Source of the DNA: Chitinophagales bacterium
GTDB taxonomy: Bacteria; Bacteroidota; Bacteroidia; Chitinophagales; Chitinophagaceae
DNA: 53,646 nucleotides
Direction: 5' to 3'
NCBI GenBank assembly: GCA_013298665.1
Contig: JAAFIK010000030.1
Span: forward strand, 1 to 53,646
The notes under the pieces are model-generated. The model was not told where the DNA came from. It saw only the letters and a list, made by a program, of their open reading frames with translations, and searched no databases. Below, piece by piece: positions 9,017 through 15,582 of this stretch (position 1 is its first letter; each line of letters begins with the position of its first letter). Both the position numbers and the translations under genes were made by a program.

Positions 9017-9850
9017 CTAATAGGTATCAGACTCCCCGAATTTTCTTTCCGGGGAAGCACTGTCAAGCAGGTGAAAATGGGTTGGCGTCTGGTTGGTAAA
9101 TTCCTTATAATCTTTTGCCAGGTGTTGATAGTCATGGTAGCCACATTGAACAGCAATGGCCAGCCAGTCCAGGTGCGGGTATTTATTTTTGATCCTGAAG
9201 GCATTTTCAAACCGCACAATCCTGTTGAAATACCTTGGGGAAACACCCATACGCTCCGTAAATTTCCGTTCGTACTGTCTTAAACTCAGGCATGATTCTT
9301 TGGCGAGCCACTCAATACGCAGGTGCGCATTGGCCTGCAGGATCATATTGCTCACCTCGTCTAACCGGTGAAACTCCTTCACCCCTCTGCTGATCTGTTT
9401 CAACAAGAACGATTCTGCAGCCGCCACCATTTCAGTAAAATTGGCGGCATCATTAAGTTGGTCGTTTACGTATTTTATGTCTTTGCGGAAAATCGTCTCT
9501 GCATCAACATAACTATTGTTCAACTGCCGGGCTGGAATACCGGTGAGCCGGTACAATGCCCCTGGCCGGAAAACGATTTGAAAAACAAGGAAATCCCTGC
9601 CCACAAATCTGTTGCTGACCTCATGTTGCTGTCCGATCAAAACCGTTTTCAGGTTGGCGATTTTTGTACCACTGTTTACATATTCAACAGTTTCCGTATC
9701 CCTTGGATAAAAACTTAAACAATGCTCCGGCCTGGGAGGATAGGGTTTGTATGGAATGTTGGCACGGTCATCAAAAACAAAGTGTACCACTCTGTAAACC
9801 CTGACAAATTCCGCCAAACACGGACTTGCTCGAAACTCAGATAGTACCAT
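9017..9850 (-). CDS. AraC-family transcriptional regulator
   Basis: A 277-residue regulator. Residues 1-150 match the DUF6597-type sensor domain frequent in Bacteroidota AraC proteins (P-Y-P-P-R-P-E-H-C-L-S-F-Y-P-R near residue 40, F-R-P-G-A-L-Y-R-L-T-G near 100). Residues about 165-265 form the double helix-turn-helix: L-S-L-R-Q-Y-E-R-K-F-T-E-R-M-G-V-S-P-R-Y-F near 190-210 and a second helix pair ending C-G-Y-H-D-Y-Q-H-L-A-K-D-Y-K-E-F. The ligand is unknown. The cupin gene follows on the same strand. Start ATG at 9848-9850. Confidence 0.92.
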   Translation of the reverse strand: MVLSEFRASPCLAEFVRVYRVVHFVFDDRANIPYKPYPPRPEHCLSFYPRDTETVEYVNSGTKIANLKTVLIGQQHEVSNRFVGRDFLVFQIVFRPGALYRLTGIPARQLNNSYVDAETIFRKDIKYVNDQLNDAANFTEMVAAAESFLLKQISRGVKEFHRLDEVSNMILQANAHLRIEWLAKESCLSLRQYERKFTERMGVSPRYFNRIVRFENAFRIKNKYPHLDWLAIAVQCGYHDYQHLAKDYKEFTNQTPTHFHLLDSASPERKFGESDTY

Positions 9851-9972
9851 AGTTTTTAATCGTTACTGTCATAACCAGGGATCGTTTACAACTGCGGGCT
9901 GTTGCGGGCAGCGGGTGGAATGGCCAGGCCAATGCCCCTCATCCCTGTTACAACAGCGCATTAAATCTACAA

Positions 9973-10146
9973 TTAAAACTTGATTTTCAGGAATACTGTG
10001 CCATAAAACCCGCCCCGCCCCACTAAAGAGAGGAGCATACAAAGACAGAACAGGTTATACAATGCTGGTGCATAAGCTCCAGCCTGTTGCCGGTGCAGAA
10101 AAGGCTTTATCACCGCTGGCCTTTCGCCTATCCTCCGCACTATTTT
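9973..10146 (-). pseudogene. Possible C-terminal remnant of an outer-membrane beta-barrel gene
   Basis: In the 289-bp gap between the AraC gene and the nitronate monooxygenase gene, one minus-strand frame is open for about 57 codons and ends G-R-G-G-F-Y-G-T-V-F-L-K-I-K-F then TAA at 9973-9975. Alternating aromatic and hydrophobic residues with a terminal Phe are typical of the last strand of TonB-dependent receptors and other barrel proteins. The upstream part of the frame has no recognisable similarity and no convincing start. It may be a scar of a deleted receptor gene, or chance. Nothing else was recognised in this gap. Confidence 0.3.
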
Positions 10147-11210
10147 TCACTCATTTCCCTTACCAATGTTTCCATGAATACTTTAGCATCCCGATATTTT
10201 AGTAACGACGCAGATTGTCCTGCCCAGCAGGCTTTAAAATCAGGGTTTGCACCGGCCGTGGCCGGATATGCTTTTAATAAGCCCATAAAATTACTTTGCA
10301 GCGGATAGGGAGCCAATAAATTTTCGTGATTTTTCAACGCCTCGGTAAGCCTGTTACGGATTCCCCTCGACAGCCTGCCCGTAAATACTTTTGTAAGCGT
10401 TGTGTATTTTGCATCCGGCGTAAAAAGTTTGTCTTTATGATCTTGCGGGGCATTTGATTGTGCTGTTGCCAGAAAAGCCGTACCCATCTGTACAGCATCC
10501 GCGCCTAATGCCAATGCTGCTTTTATCCCTCTTGCATCGGCAATACCACCTGCAGCTATTACCGGCACTTTTACACTGTCGGCTACCTGCGGAATAAGGG
10601 CAAATGTACCCGTCAATGAATCTTCAGCCGGTCTCAAAAAAGAAACCCGGTGTCCGCCGGCTTCAAAGCCCGTTGCCACTATTGCATCAACCCCTGCGTC
10701 TTCCAGCGCAATGGCTTCGTCCGCAGTTGTAGCCGCACCCATTGTTTTTATACCAAGCCGTCTGCAGTTTTCTAAAATTTCTGCGGAAGGTATGCCGTAA
10801 ACAAAACTGAATACGGCAGGCTTAGCAATATATATGGCTTCAATTTGTTCTTCAAATTCCGTCCCGGGATTTGTTGGTCTCTCCGGCAATGGCAATCCCA
10901 GTTCAGCAAAGTATGGCGCAAATAATGCGGTGAGCTTTTGATAATCTTCATCACCGAAGGTCGCTGAACGGGCATCCCTGTCATTTACCCACAAGTTGAT
11001 GTTGAAAGGCTTGCCGGTAAGCTTTCTTATTTCTATACAGGTGTCAATAATTTCTTTTGCAGAAAAAGGCTGGCCGCCAAACGAACCCAAACCACCTTCG
11101 TTTGAAACGGTAGCTGTAAGTTCTGCAGACGATAATCCGCCACCAAAAGGGCCCTGCACTATTGGATAAGCCAATCCCAACAGTTGAGTGAATTTTGTTT
11201 GATTCCACAT
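10140..11210 (-). CDS. Nitronate monooxygenase-like flavoprotein
   Basis: A 356-residue FMN-dependent TIM-barrel protein of the nitronate monooxygenase / 2-nitropropane dioxygenase family. It shows the N-terminal Y-P-I-V-Q-G-P-F-G-G-G-L-S-S motif, then E-G-G-L-G-S-F-G, the substrate-region G-F-E-A-G-G-H-R near residue 185, and phosphate-binding V-P-V-I-A-A-G-G-I-A-D-A-R-G near 215-228 followed by L-G-A-D-A-V-Q-M-G-T-A-F. These enzymes oxidise alkyl nitronates, toxic nitro compounds. I start at the ATG 11208-11210 because the upstream extension crosses a hairpin and lacks family similarity. It is downstream of the DJ-1, YceI and Crp/Fnr genes but separated by a terminator-like hairpin. Confidence 0.9.
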   Translation of the reverse strand: MWNQTKFTQLLGLAYPIVQGPFGGGLSSAELTATVSNEGGLGSFGGQPFSAKEIIDTCIEIRKLTGKPFNINLWVNDRDARSATFGDEDYQKLTALFAPYFAELGLPLPERPTNPGTEFEEQIEAIYIAKPAVFSFVYGIPSAEILENCRRLGIKTMGAATTADEAIALEDAGVDAIVATGFEAGGHRVSFLRPAEDSLTGTFALIPQVADSVKVPVIAAGGIADARGIKAALALGADAVQMGTAFLATAQSNAPQDHKDKLFTPDAKYTTLTKVFTGRLSRGIRNRLTEALKNHENLLAPYPLQSNFMGLLKAYPATAGANPDFKACWAGQSASLLKYRDAKVFMETLVREMSEK

Positions 11211-11241
11211 TGTCTTTTCGTTGTTAATGTTACCGGATGGA

Positions 11242-11298
11242 TAAAAAGAAAGCGAAGTGCCTGAAATACGTGCTGAAGCAACGGTCAGCACTTCGCTT
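11242..11298 (-). terminator. Terminator-like hairpin after the DJ-1 gene
   Basis: Eleven-base inverted repeat, AAGCGAAGTGC at 11250-11260 and GCACTTCGCTT at 11288-11298, with a 27-nt loop. Read on the minus strand the stem is followed by a T-rich tail (TCTTTTTA). It lies between the DJ-1/PfpI stop and the nitronate monooxygenase start, so it could end or attenuate transcription before the latter. The long loop makes it weaker than a textbook terminator. Confidence 0.55.
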
Positions 11299-11312
11299 CG
11301 TCTTTTATACGT

Positions 11313-12074
11313 TTACTTATTCATCATGTCAAACAGTTGCTGCGCAACCGCTTTTGAAGATTGCGGGTTTTGTCCTGTCAGCAATAATCCGTCTGCTATG
11401 GTGAACGATGACCAATCTGCACCTTTTTGATAAATTGCGCCTCTCTCTTTCAGTTTGTTTTCTAACGAAAAGGGAACCACCCTGGTTAACTGAACAGCGT
11501 CTTCTTCGGTATTGCAAAAGCTGGTTACATTTTTACCTTTGATCAGATACTCCCCATCCGGGGTTTTTACATGCAGTAATGCCGCTGAACCATGGCATAC
11601 AAAAGCAACAGGTTTGCGATGGTTATAAAACGACCGGATCAATGCAATAGAGTTTTTATCATTTACCAGGTCCCACATCGGGCCGTGTCCGCCCGGATAA
11701 AAGACCGCATCATATTGCTTTTGCTTTACTTTAGCCAGTTTCACTGTTTTACTCAGCATTACCTGTGCCCGGGCATCAGCATAATACCTTTTGGTGGATG
11801 CTGTTTGAAAAGCGGCTTCATTACTTTTAGGATCGATTGGCGCTTGTCCTCCATTTGGCGTAGCAACCACTACTTCAATATTTTTGTCGGTAAAGAAATA
11901 ATAAGGCGTAGCAAATTCTTCTATCCAAAAACCGGTTTTCTTTCCGGTACTACCCAGTTGGCTATGGGATGTTAATACAAACAACACTTTTAGTTTTTTA
12001 TTTGCCTGTGCCAGCGTTGACAGGGAACTGAACGTGATTGCAGTGGCGATGAAAGCCATAAATATTTTTTTCAT
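11313..12074 (-). CDS. DJ-1/PfpI family protein with signal peptide
   Basis: A 253-residue protein of the class I glutamine amidotransferase-like DJ-1/PfpI superfamily, closest in layout to Hsp31-type members. Residues 1-23 form a signal peptide (F-S-S-L-S-T-L-A-Q), so it should act in the periplasm, unlike most cytosolic relatives. The nucleophile elbow is A-F-V-C-H-G-S-A-A-L-L with Cys160-His161. The conserved acidic position is in G-F-W-I-E-E-F-A-T-P (Glu52/Glu53), and Y-P-G-G-H-G-P-M-W-D-L at 126-136 is the usual oxyanion-loop region. Members handle methylglyoxal adducts or act as chaperones; the activity here is not determined. It follows yceI by 25 bp and is probably cotranscribed with it. 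Confidence 0.88.
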   Translation of the reverse strand: MKKIFMAFIATAITFSSLSTLAQANKKLKVLFVLTSHSQLGSTGKKTGFWIEEFATPYYFFTDKNIEVVVATPNGGQAPIDPKSNEAAFQTASTKRYYADARAQVMLSKTVKLAKVKQKQYDAVFYPGGHGPMWDLVNDKNSIALIRSFYNHRKPVAFVCHGSAALLHVKTPDGEYLIKGKNVTSFCNTEEDAVQLTRVVPFSLENKLKERGAIYQKGADWSSFTIADGLLLTGQNPQSSKAVAQQLFDMMNK

Positions 12075-12099
12075 TTTACTTTATATTTTATTGTACAAT

Positions 12100-12630
12100 T
12101 CAGATAGATTTCTGCGCAATGAGTTTGAACTGAAGTACAAACTCATCATAGATAAGTTTATCGCCCAGGTTTTCGATAAACTTTCCAGACCCATAGCGGA
12201 TATTGTATAAGGTTCTGTCGATCACCAGTTCACCAAGCGAATGCAACGTATCGGTAAATATTTCAACAGAAGCGGTAAAACTGATCGGGTGTGTGATAGC
12301 TTTAATGGTAAGCGTTCCCTCGATCGCAGACTTGTTGTTTTCAATTTTGCGGGAGCCGGTTATGACAAGTGCAGATTCCCTGAACCGATCAACCGAGAAA
12401 AAATCATCATTTAACAGGTGTTCCAGAAAATCCCGGTTCGTTTTTTTATCTTCAATATCAGTAATCACAATCGAGGTCATATCCATCCGGATTTCACCAC
12501 CGGTAATATTGTTGCCGGTAATTTCAATAAAGCCCCCGGCGATATTGATGCTCCCGGTATGTAAGCCCAACACCTTTTTGCCGGTCCAGTTTACATTGCT
12601 GCTTGTTTGTTGAATTTGGAATGTTGCCAT
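12100..12630 (-). CDS. YceI-like lipocalin-fold protein
   Basis: A 176-residue YceI-family protein. It has the N-terminal V-N-W-T-G-K-K-V-L-G-L-H-T-G-S, the G-G-E-I-R-M-D-M-T-S-I strand, N-D-D-F-F-S-V-D-R-F-R near residue 75, the mid-protein A-I-E-G-T-L-T-I-K-A-I-T-H-P-I-S-F and the C-terminal Y-D-E-F-V-L-Q-F-K-L. The YceI fold binds long isoprenoid or fatty amide molecules in a lipocalin-like barrel. No signal peptide is visible, so this is a cytosolic version. It lies downstream of a Crp/Fnr regulator, with a CRP-like palindrome about 86 bp before its start, which suggests direct control. Ligand unknown. Confidence 0.92.
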   Translation of the reverse strand: MATFQIQQTSSNVNWTGKKVLGLHTGSINIAGGFIEITGNNITGGEIRMDMTSIVITDIEDKKTNRDFLEHLLNDDFFSVDRFRESALVITGSRKIENNKSAIEGTLTIKAITHPISFTASVEIFTDTLHSLGELVIDRTLYNIRYGSGKFIENLGDKLIYDEFVLQFKLIAQKSI

Positions 12631-12707
12631 TGTATTTTTGTTTAAAATTTATGGCACAAAGGTCTGCCGGAAAGCAAAGACCGAACAGGACATACCGCAC
12701 AACTTTT

Positions 12708-12725
12708 ATGTGATGTACCTCACAT
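12708..12725. promoter_or_regulatory. CRP/FNR-type operator upstream of yceI
   Basis: An 18-bp near-perfect palindrome, ATGTGA-TGTACC-TCACAT, contains the E. coli CRP consensus half sites TGTGA and TCACA with N6 spacing. It overlaps the last base of the Crp/Fnr stop codon and is centred about 86 bp upstream of the yceI start. The adjacent regulator has the matching R-E-T-x-x-R recognition helix. The motif is seen directly; binding is inferred. Confidence 0.72.
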
Positions 12726-13297
12726 TACTTTGAAGATGAATTGAACCGGCTCAAGGTTTCTCTGGTTACGCCAAGGTAGGAAGCGATTAATTGCTTGGGC
12801 ACTTTCTGAAAAAGCCGGGGATACAACAGCAGTAATTGATCGTATTTTTCTTTGGCGTTATTGCTCAGCAAAGAAAGTATCCGTTCTTGCAGGGCAACAT
12901 TACGTTTATTGGTTTTCTTCCTGAAAAAATGTTCGATTTTGTGCATTTCGGCACATAGCTTTTCCCTGTGCTGAAACGACAGGCAAAGCAATTCGCTTTC
13001 TTCAATACAATCAATACTTATCGTTGCTTTTGATTCATTATAATAAGCCTGGTAGTCAGTAATCCACCAATCCTGCATGCCGAACTGTAAAATATGTTCT
13101 TTGCCATTATGATCAGTAAAATATGACTTCAGACAGCCGTTTAAAATGAAATAGTCGTTGGGTACACTTTCTCCTTCCTGGATAACAAACTGGTGTTTTT
13201 TGAATTTCTTATATACAAAATGCGACAACACATAATCAAACTCTGCGTCGGTAATAGAGATTATTTTTGCTATTTGCTGTCGTAAAATATCACTCAT
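12725..13297 (-). CDS. Crp/Fnr family transcriptional regulator
   Basis: A 190-residue regulator. Residues about 25-115 form a cyclic-nucleotide-binding-like beta roll (V-I-Q-E-G-E-S-V-P-N-D-Y-F-I-L-N-G-C), without the full cAMP phosphate-binding cassette, so cAMP is unlikely as ligand. About 135-187 is the winged helix with recognition helix Y-L-G-V-T-R-E-T-L-S-R-F (174-185). Arg179, Glu180 and Arg184 align with Arg180, Glu181 and Arg185 of E. coli CRP, which contact TGTGA. There is no FNR-type Cys cluster. The C-terminus is short and Ser-rich (N-S-S-S-K). A good promoter lies 57 bp upstream. It leads a minus-strand run with yceI and the DJ-1 gene and probably regulates them. Confidence 0.93.
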   Translation of the reverse strand: MSDILRQQIAKIISITDAEFDYVLSHFVYKKFKKHQFVIQEGESVPNDYFILNGCLKSYFTDHNGKEHILQFGMQDWWITDYQAYYNESKATISIDCIEESELLCLSFQHREKLCAEMHKIEHFFRKKTNKRNVALQERILSLLSNNAKEKYDQLLLLYPRLFQKVPKQLIASYLGVTRETLSRFNSSSK

Positions 13298-13353
13298 AAT
13301 GTCAATATGATTGTATGCAGGGGGGCATCAGTTTGCCGTACTTGCTGCCAGCC

Positions 13354-13386
13354 CAAAAATATACGAACCTTTCCGCTACTCCAAAA
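13354..13386 (-). promoter_or_regulatory. Bacteroidota-type promoter for the Crp/Fnr gene
   Basis: On the minus strand TTTTG (13382-13386) is followed after 20 nt by TATTTTTG (13354-13361), matching the Bacteroidota -33/-7 consensus TTTG and TAnnTTTG. The -7 box is 56 bp upstream of the regulator's ATG. The spacing and both boxes fit well. Confidence 0.65.
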
Positions 13387-13394
13387 GTAGTTCA

Positions 13395-13653
13395 TTACCG
13401 AAAGCTTTCTGCTATCCTTTCTGCATTTTGGAGGGCTTTTTCAAAATAGCGGAGCGCTACCAGATCGTTCTTGTCTCTGTATCGTTCCATCTCCCTGCTG
13501 TTAGCGGTAAAAGATAAATTCTGAGCAACAGTTCTTTAGGTGGGGTGGTTGGGTGCAAGAAACACATCCCATATTTTTTGGCATTTCTCATAATACCCAA
13601 TGGCTTTATCACATTCCCCCCTTTGCTCTCTATGCTTCGCCGAGGTTGTTGTA
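13395..13653 (-). pseudogene. Decayed kinesin-light-chain-type TPR repeats
   Basis: Minus-strand fragments in two frames spell parts of the TPR type common in Bacteroidota. Y-N-N-L-G-E-A appears in one frame at 13633-13653. The next frame then gives C-D-K-A-I-G-Y-Y-E-K-C-Q-K-I-W, L-A-P-N-H-P-T, an in-frame TAA, T-V-A-Q-N-L-S-F-T-A and L-R-Y-F-E-K-A-L-Q-N-A-E, ending at TAA 13395-13397. At least one frameshift and one internal stop make it non-functional. A chimaeric reading from the preceding DUF2442-like start runs through part of it in a third frame. It lies directly upstream of the Crp/Fnr promoter. Confidence 0.7.
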
Positions 13654-13798
13654 TCTCGTTGGTGACATCAGCCTGGTAAGGAAACAAGGTCAGCGGGAAG
13701 GATATTTCACGGCCATCTTCCATAAATACCACCATTTTGTGTGGAACAAAAGCTAAGTTAACGGCTTTATGCGATTTATTGATTACCAAAGTGTTCAT
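13654..13798 (-). pseudogene. DUF2442 protein, N-terminal fragment
   Basis: From the ATG at 13796-13798 about 46 residues match the start of DUF2442 proteins: a K-S-H-K-A-V-N-L-A-F segment, then M-V-V-F-M-E-D-G-R-E-I-S-F-P-L-T-L-F-P. The rest of the domain, including the G-I-H-W-x-x-x-D-E-D motif, is missing. The frame instead continues into DNA that encodes TPR repeats in other frames, giving a meaningless tail to 13457. DUF2442 genes are usually found with DUF4160 or toxin-antitoxin-like partners; none is present here. It looks like a truncated gene joined to a TPR remnant. Confidence 0.6.
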
Positions 13799-13942
13799 AC
13801 CATTTGTTTGCAATTAACTATGTCTTTACTGTTGCTAAATTGCATATTTCTTTCAAATTTGATGCATTATGCTGGCCGGTTAGATGGGTGTTTATAAAAA
13901 CTGTCAGTCGGCTTTACCATCCACTTTTAAGCTGCACACACC

Positions 13943-14758
13943 CTATTTCAATTTTTTAATACTGCCATTGTTCACCAGTGATTTCATTTGTCCAATAGCC
14001 ACTCCGTTTAGTTGCAGCAACCGTTCTCCTTTCGTAAGCCCTTGGTTAATCAGCAGGGCATTGATGCTTTCCATATTGCTGAGCACCACCAATTGTTCAA
14101 TGGTGGCATGGTCTCGTATATTGCCATCGGCAGCGGGATTGGTCTTACGCCATTGCCCTGCAGTTTGGCCAAAGAGGGCCATGTTCAGCAGGTCGGCCTC
14201 GCTGGCATATACAGCGGCGGCATCTTGCTGGGTGAGCAGTTGGGGTATGAGATTCTCTTTAATAGCATCGGTATGGATGCGGTAGTTTACTTTGGCAAGG
14301 GTGCGTTGAATGTTCCAGCCCAAATGCAGACGACTGTTTTCTTCTTCTTTAAGGCGCTGAAATTCTTTTATCAGCAATAACTGAAATTTCGGGCTTATCC
14401 ACATGCCAAAATGAAAAGCTATGTCTTTATGGGCATAGGTACCACCATACCTGCCGGTTTTAGCAACAATGCCTCTTGCACCGGTGTTTTCGGTCCAATG
14501 TTTTACCGATAATACAAAGTTATTACTGCCGGCTGCATTTTTAATTGTACCGAATTCGGTATAATTAAAATCAGGGGTGTAAAGGGCTTCCCATTCACCC
14601 AAATACTCAATGGTGCTTTTAAGGCTCAGCCATTTTATGATAATCGCTTCCTGCATCTGGCTTTTTGCCATATCGGTAAGGGAAATATAGTCGTCGCTGT
14701 CCCTTGTTTCGATACTAATGGCCTTGCCTTGAACAATGATTGAATTTATTTTTGCCAT
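13943..14758 (-). CDS. KilA-N domain protein
   Basis: A 271-residue protein with an N-terminal KilA-N DNA-binding domain. After I-S-I-E-T-R-D-S-D-D-Y-I-S-L-T-D-M-A-K come I-I-K-W-L and the Y-G-G-T-Y-A-H-K-D-I-A-F-H-F-G-M-W-I-S-P-K-F motif near residues 102-123, the most conserved part of the family. The C-terminal half is helical (K-E-F-Q-R-L-K-E-E-E, later L-L-N-M-A-L-F-G-Q-T-A). KilA-N proteins came from phages and large DNA viruses, and many stand alone in Bacteroidota genomes with no known function. This one is intact while its neighbours are decayed. The start at 14756-14758 is preferred over a Met ten codons upstream. Confidence 0.9.
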   Translation of the reverse strand: MAKINSIIVQGKAISIETRDSDDYISLTDMAKSQMQEAIIIKWLSLKSTIEYLGEWEALYTPDFNYTEFGTIKNAAGSNNFVLSVKHWTENTGARGIVAKTGRYGGTYAHKDIAFHFGMWISPKFQLLLIKEFQRLKEEENSRLHLGWNIQRTLAKVNYRIHTDAIKENLIPQLLTQQDAAAVYASEADLLNMALFGQTAGQWRKTNPAADGNIRDHATIEQLVVLSNMESINALLINQGLTKGERLLQLNGVAIGQMKSLVNNGSIKKLK

Positions 14759-14884
14759 AAGGTTATCATTCAAATTCGGGCAACTCAATTAATTGTTAGA
14801 TTACTTATGCGAAGGATACGCCTGTGTTTATTTAATCAATACTTTCATTTAGATGCGGCGAGTTGGTTCTAATTGAATAGTTCA

Positions 14885-15235
14885 TCACCCCTTCCTCACC
14901 AATCCCCTCAAAAAATTATTTCTGCATCCTTATCATTGAGCAATTTTTCACGTACTTCTTTATCAATCTGATAGACATTTTGTGCTCAGTTAACGCCAAT
15001 TCCTATGCCGTTATGATATACGTTCATATACTAAATCTCATTCCCATAGTTTACCATCTCCATCTCATCCACTTCCGATGCACGGGCAATTTCTGCCAGC
15101 TTTTTAAAATTCAGGTCAGCATCCCACCGCTCAATGTTGCCGTAGGCGGTTACACTCATGCCCAGGCTTTTGGCCACGCACTCTTGGGTAAGCCTTTTAA
15201 TTTCACGGATGCGCTTAATATTTGCCTATGTTCAT
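14885..15235 (-). pseudogene. Frameshifted XRE-family regulator
   Basis: From an ATG at 15233-15235 the first codons read M-N-I-G-K and then lose frame. Two bases earlier in phase the next codons give N-I-K-R-I-R-E-I-K-R-L-T-Q-E, then S-L-G-M-S-V-T-A-Y-G-N-I-E-R and N-F-K-K-L-A-E-I-A-R-A, a classic XRE helix-turn-helix, to a TAG at 15031-15033. The same frame continues past that stop and a second one into Q-I-D-K-E-V-R-E-K-L-L-N-D-K-D-A-E-I-I-F. After another shift it gives L-R-G-L-V-R-K-G and TGA. This matches the usual helical tail of these regulators. A two-base loss in an A-rich run, two stops and a second shift mark it as decayed. Confidence 0.75.
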
Positions 15236-15451
15236 TGTGTATTAAGTTTTTACTGTAGCCTTGGTAAAATTAAATCAGAAAACAACTCAAGTGTATTTTT
15301 TCCCGGTTGCTGGCTATTGTTCACTTTAGTAAGACATCATGCTAAAATAAACATTCTATTTAATACCGCCAAAATGGGGATGCATTTCAAATTGTTGCAA
15401 GCCGTGGCGCTGGTACCGGAAAAAAATACCCGCGATTTTTCGGGAAATAGT

Positions 15452-15582
15452 TTGTGACAAAAAAACTGTGACAATTTAAATTGTCACAAAAAATTTGTCA
15501 CAATCTTGTGGCAAATTAAAAAGAAGGGAAAAAATTGTCACAACCCTGTGACAAATTAAAAAGAAGAAAAAAAACTGTCACA
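15452..15582. repeat. Cluster of TGTGACA inverted and direct repeats
   Basis: Within 131 bp there are seven exact copies of TGTGACA or its complement TGTCACA, plus one with a single mismatch (TTGTGGCA at 15506-15513). Two copies form a perfect 22-bp palindrome (15467-15488) and two form a hairpin with 8-bp arms and an ACCC loop (15535-15554). Segments 15508-15542 and 15548-15582 are 35-bp near-identical direct repeats. The upstream stretch 15236-15451 has no recognised gene; it should hold the promoter side of the decayed XRE gene. The cluster may be a MITE-like or protein-binding repeat. Confidence 0.8.

Noticed and set aside
15374..15457. 27-codon plus-strand frame before the TGTGACA cluster
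   Set aside because: Too short, no promoter, and ends within the repeats; likely chance.
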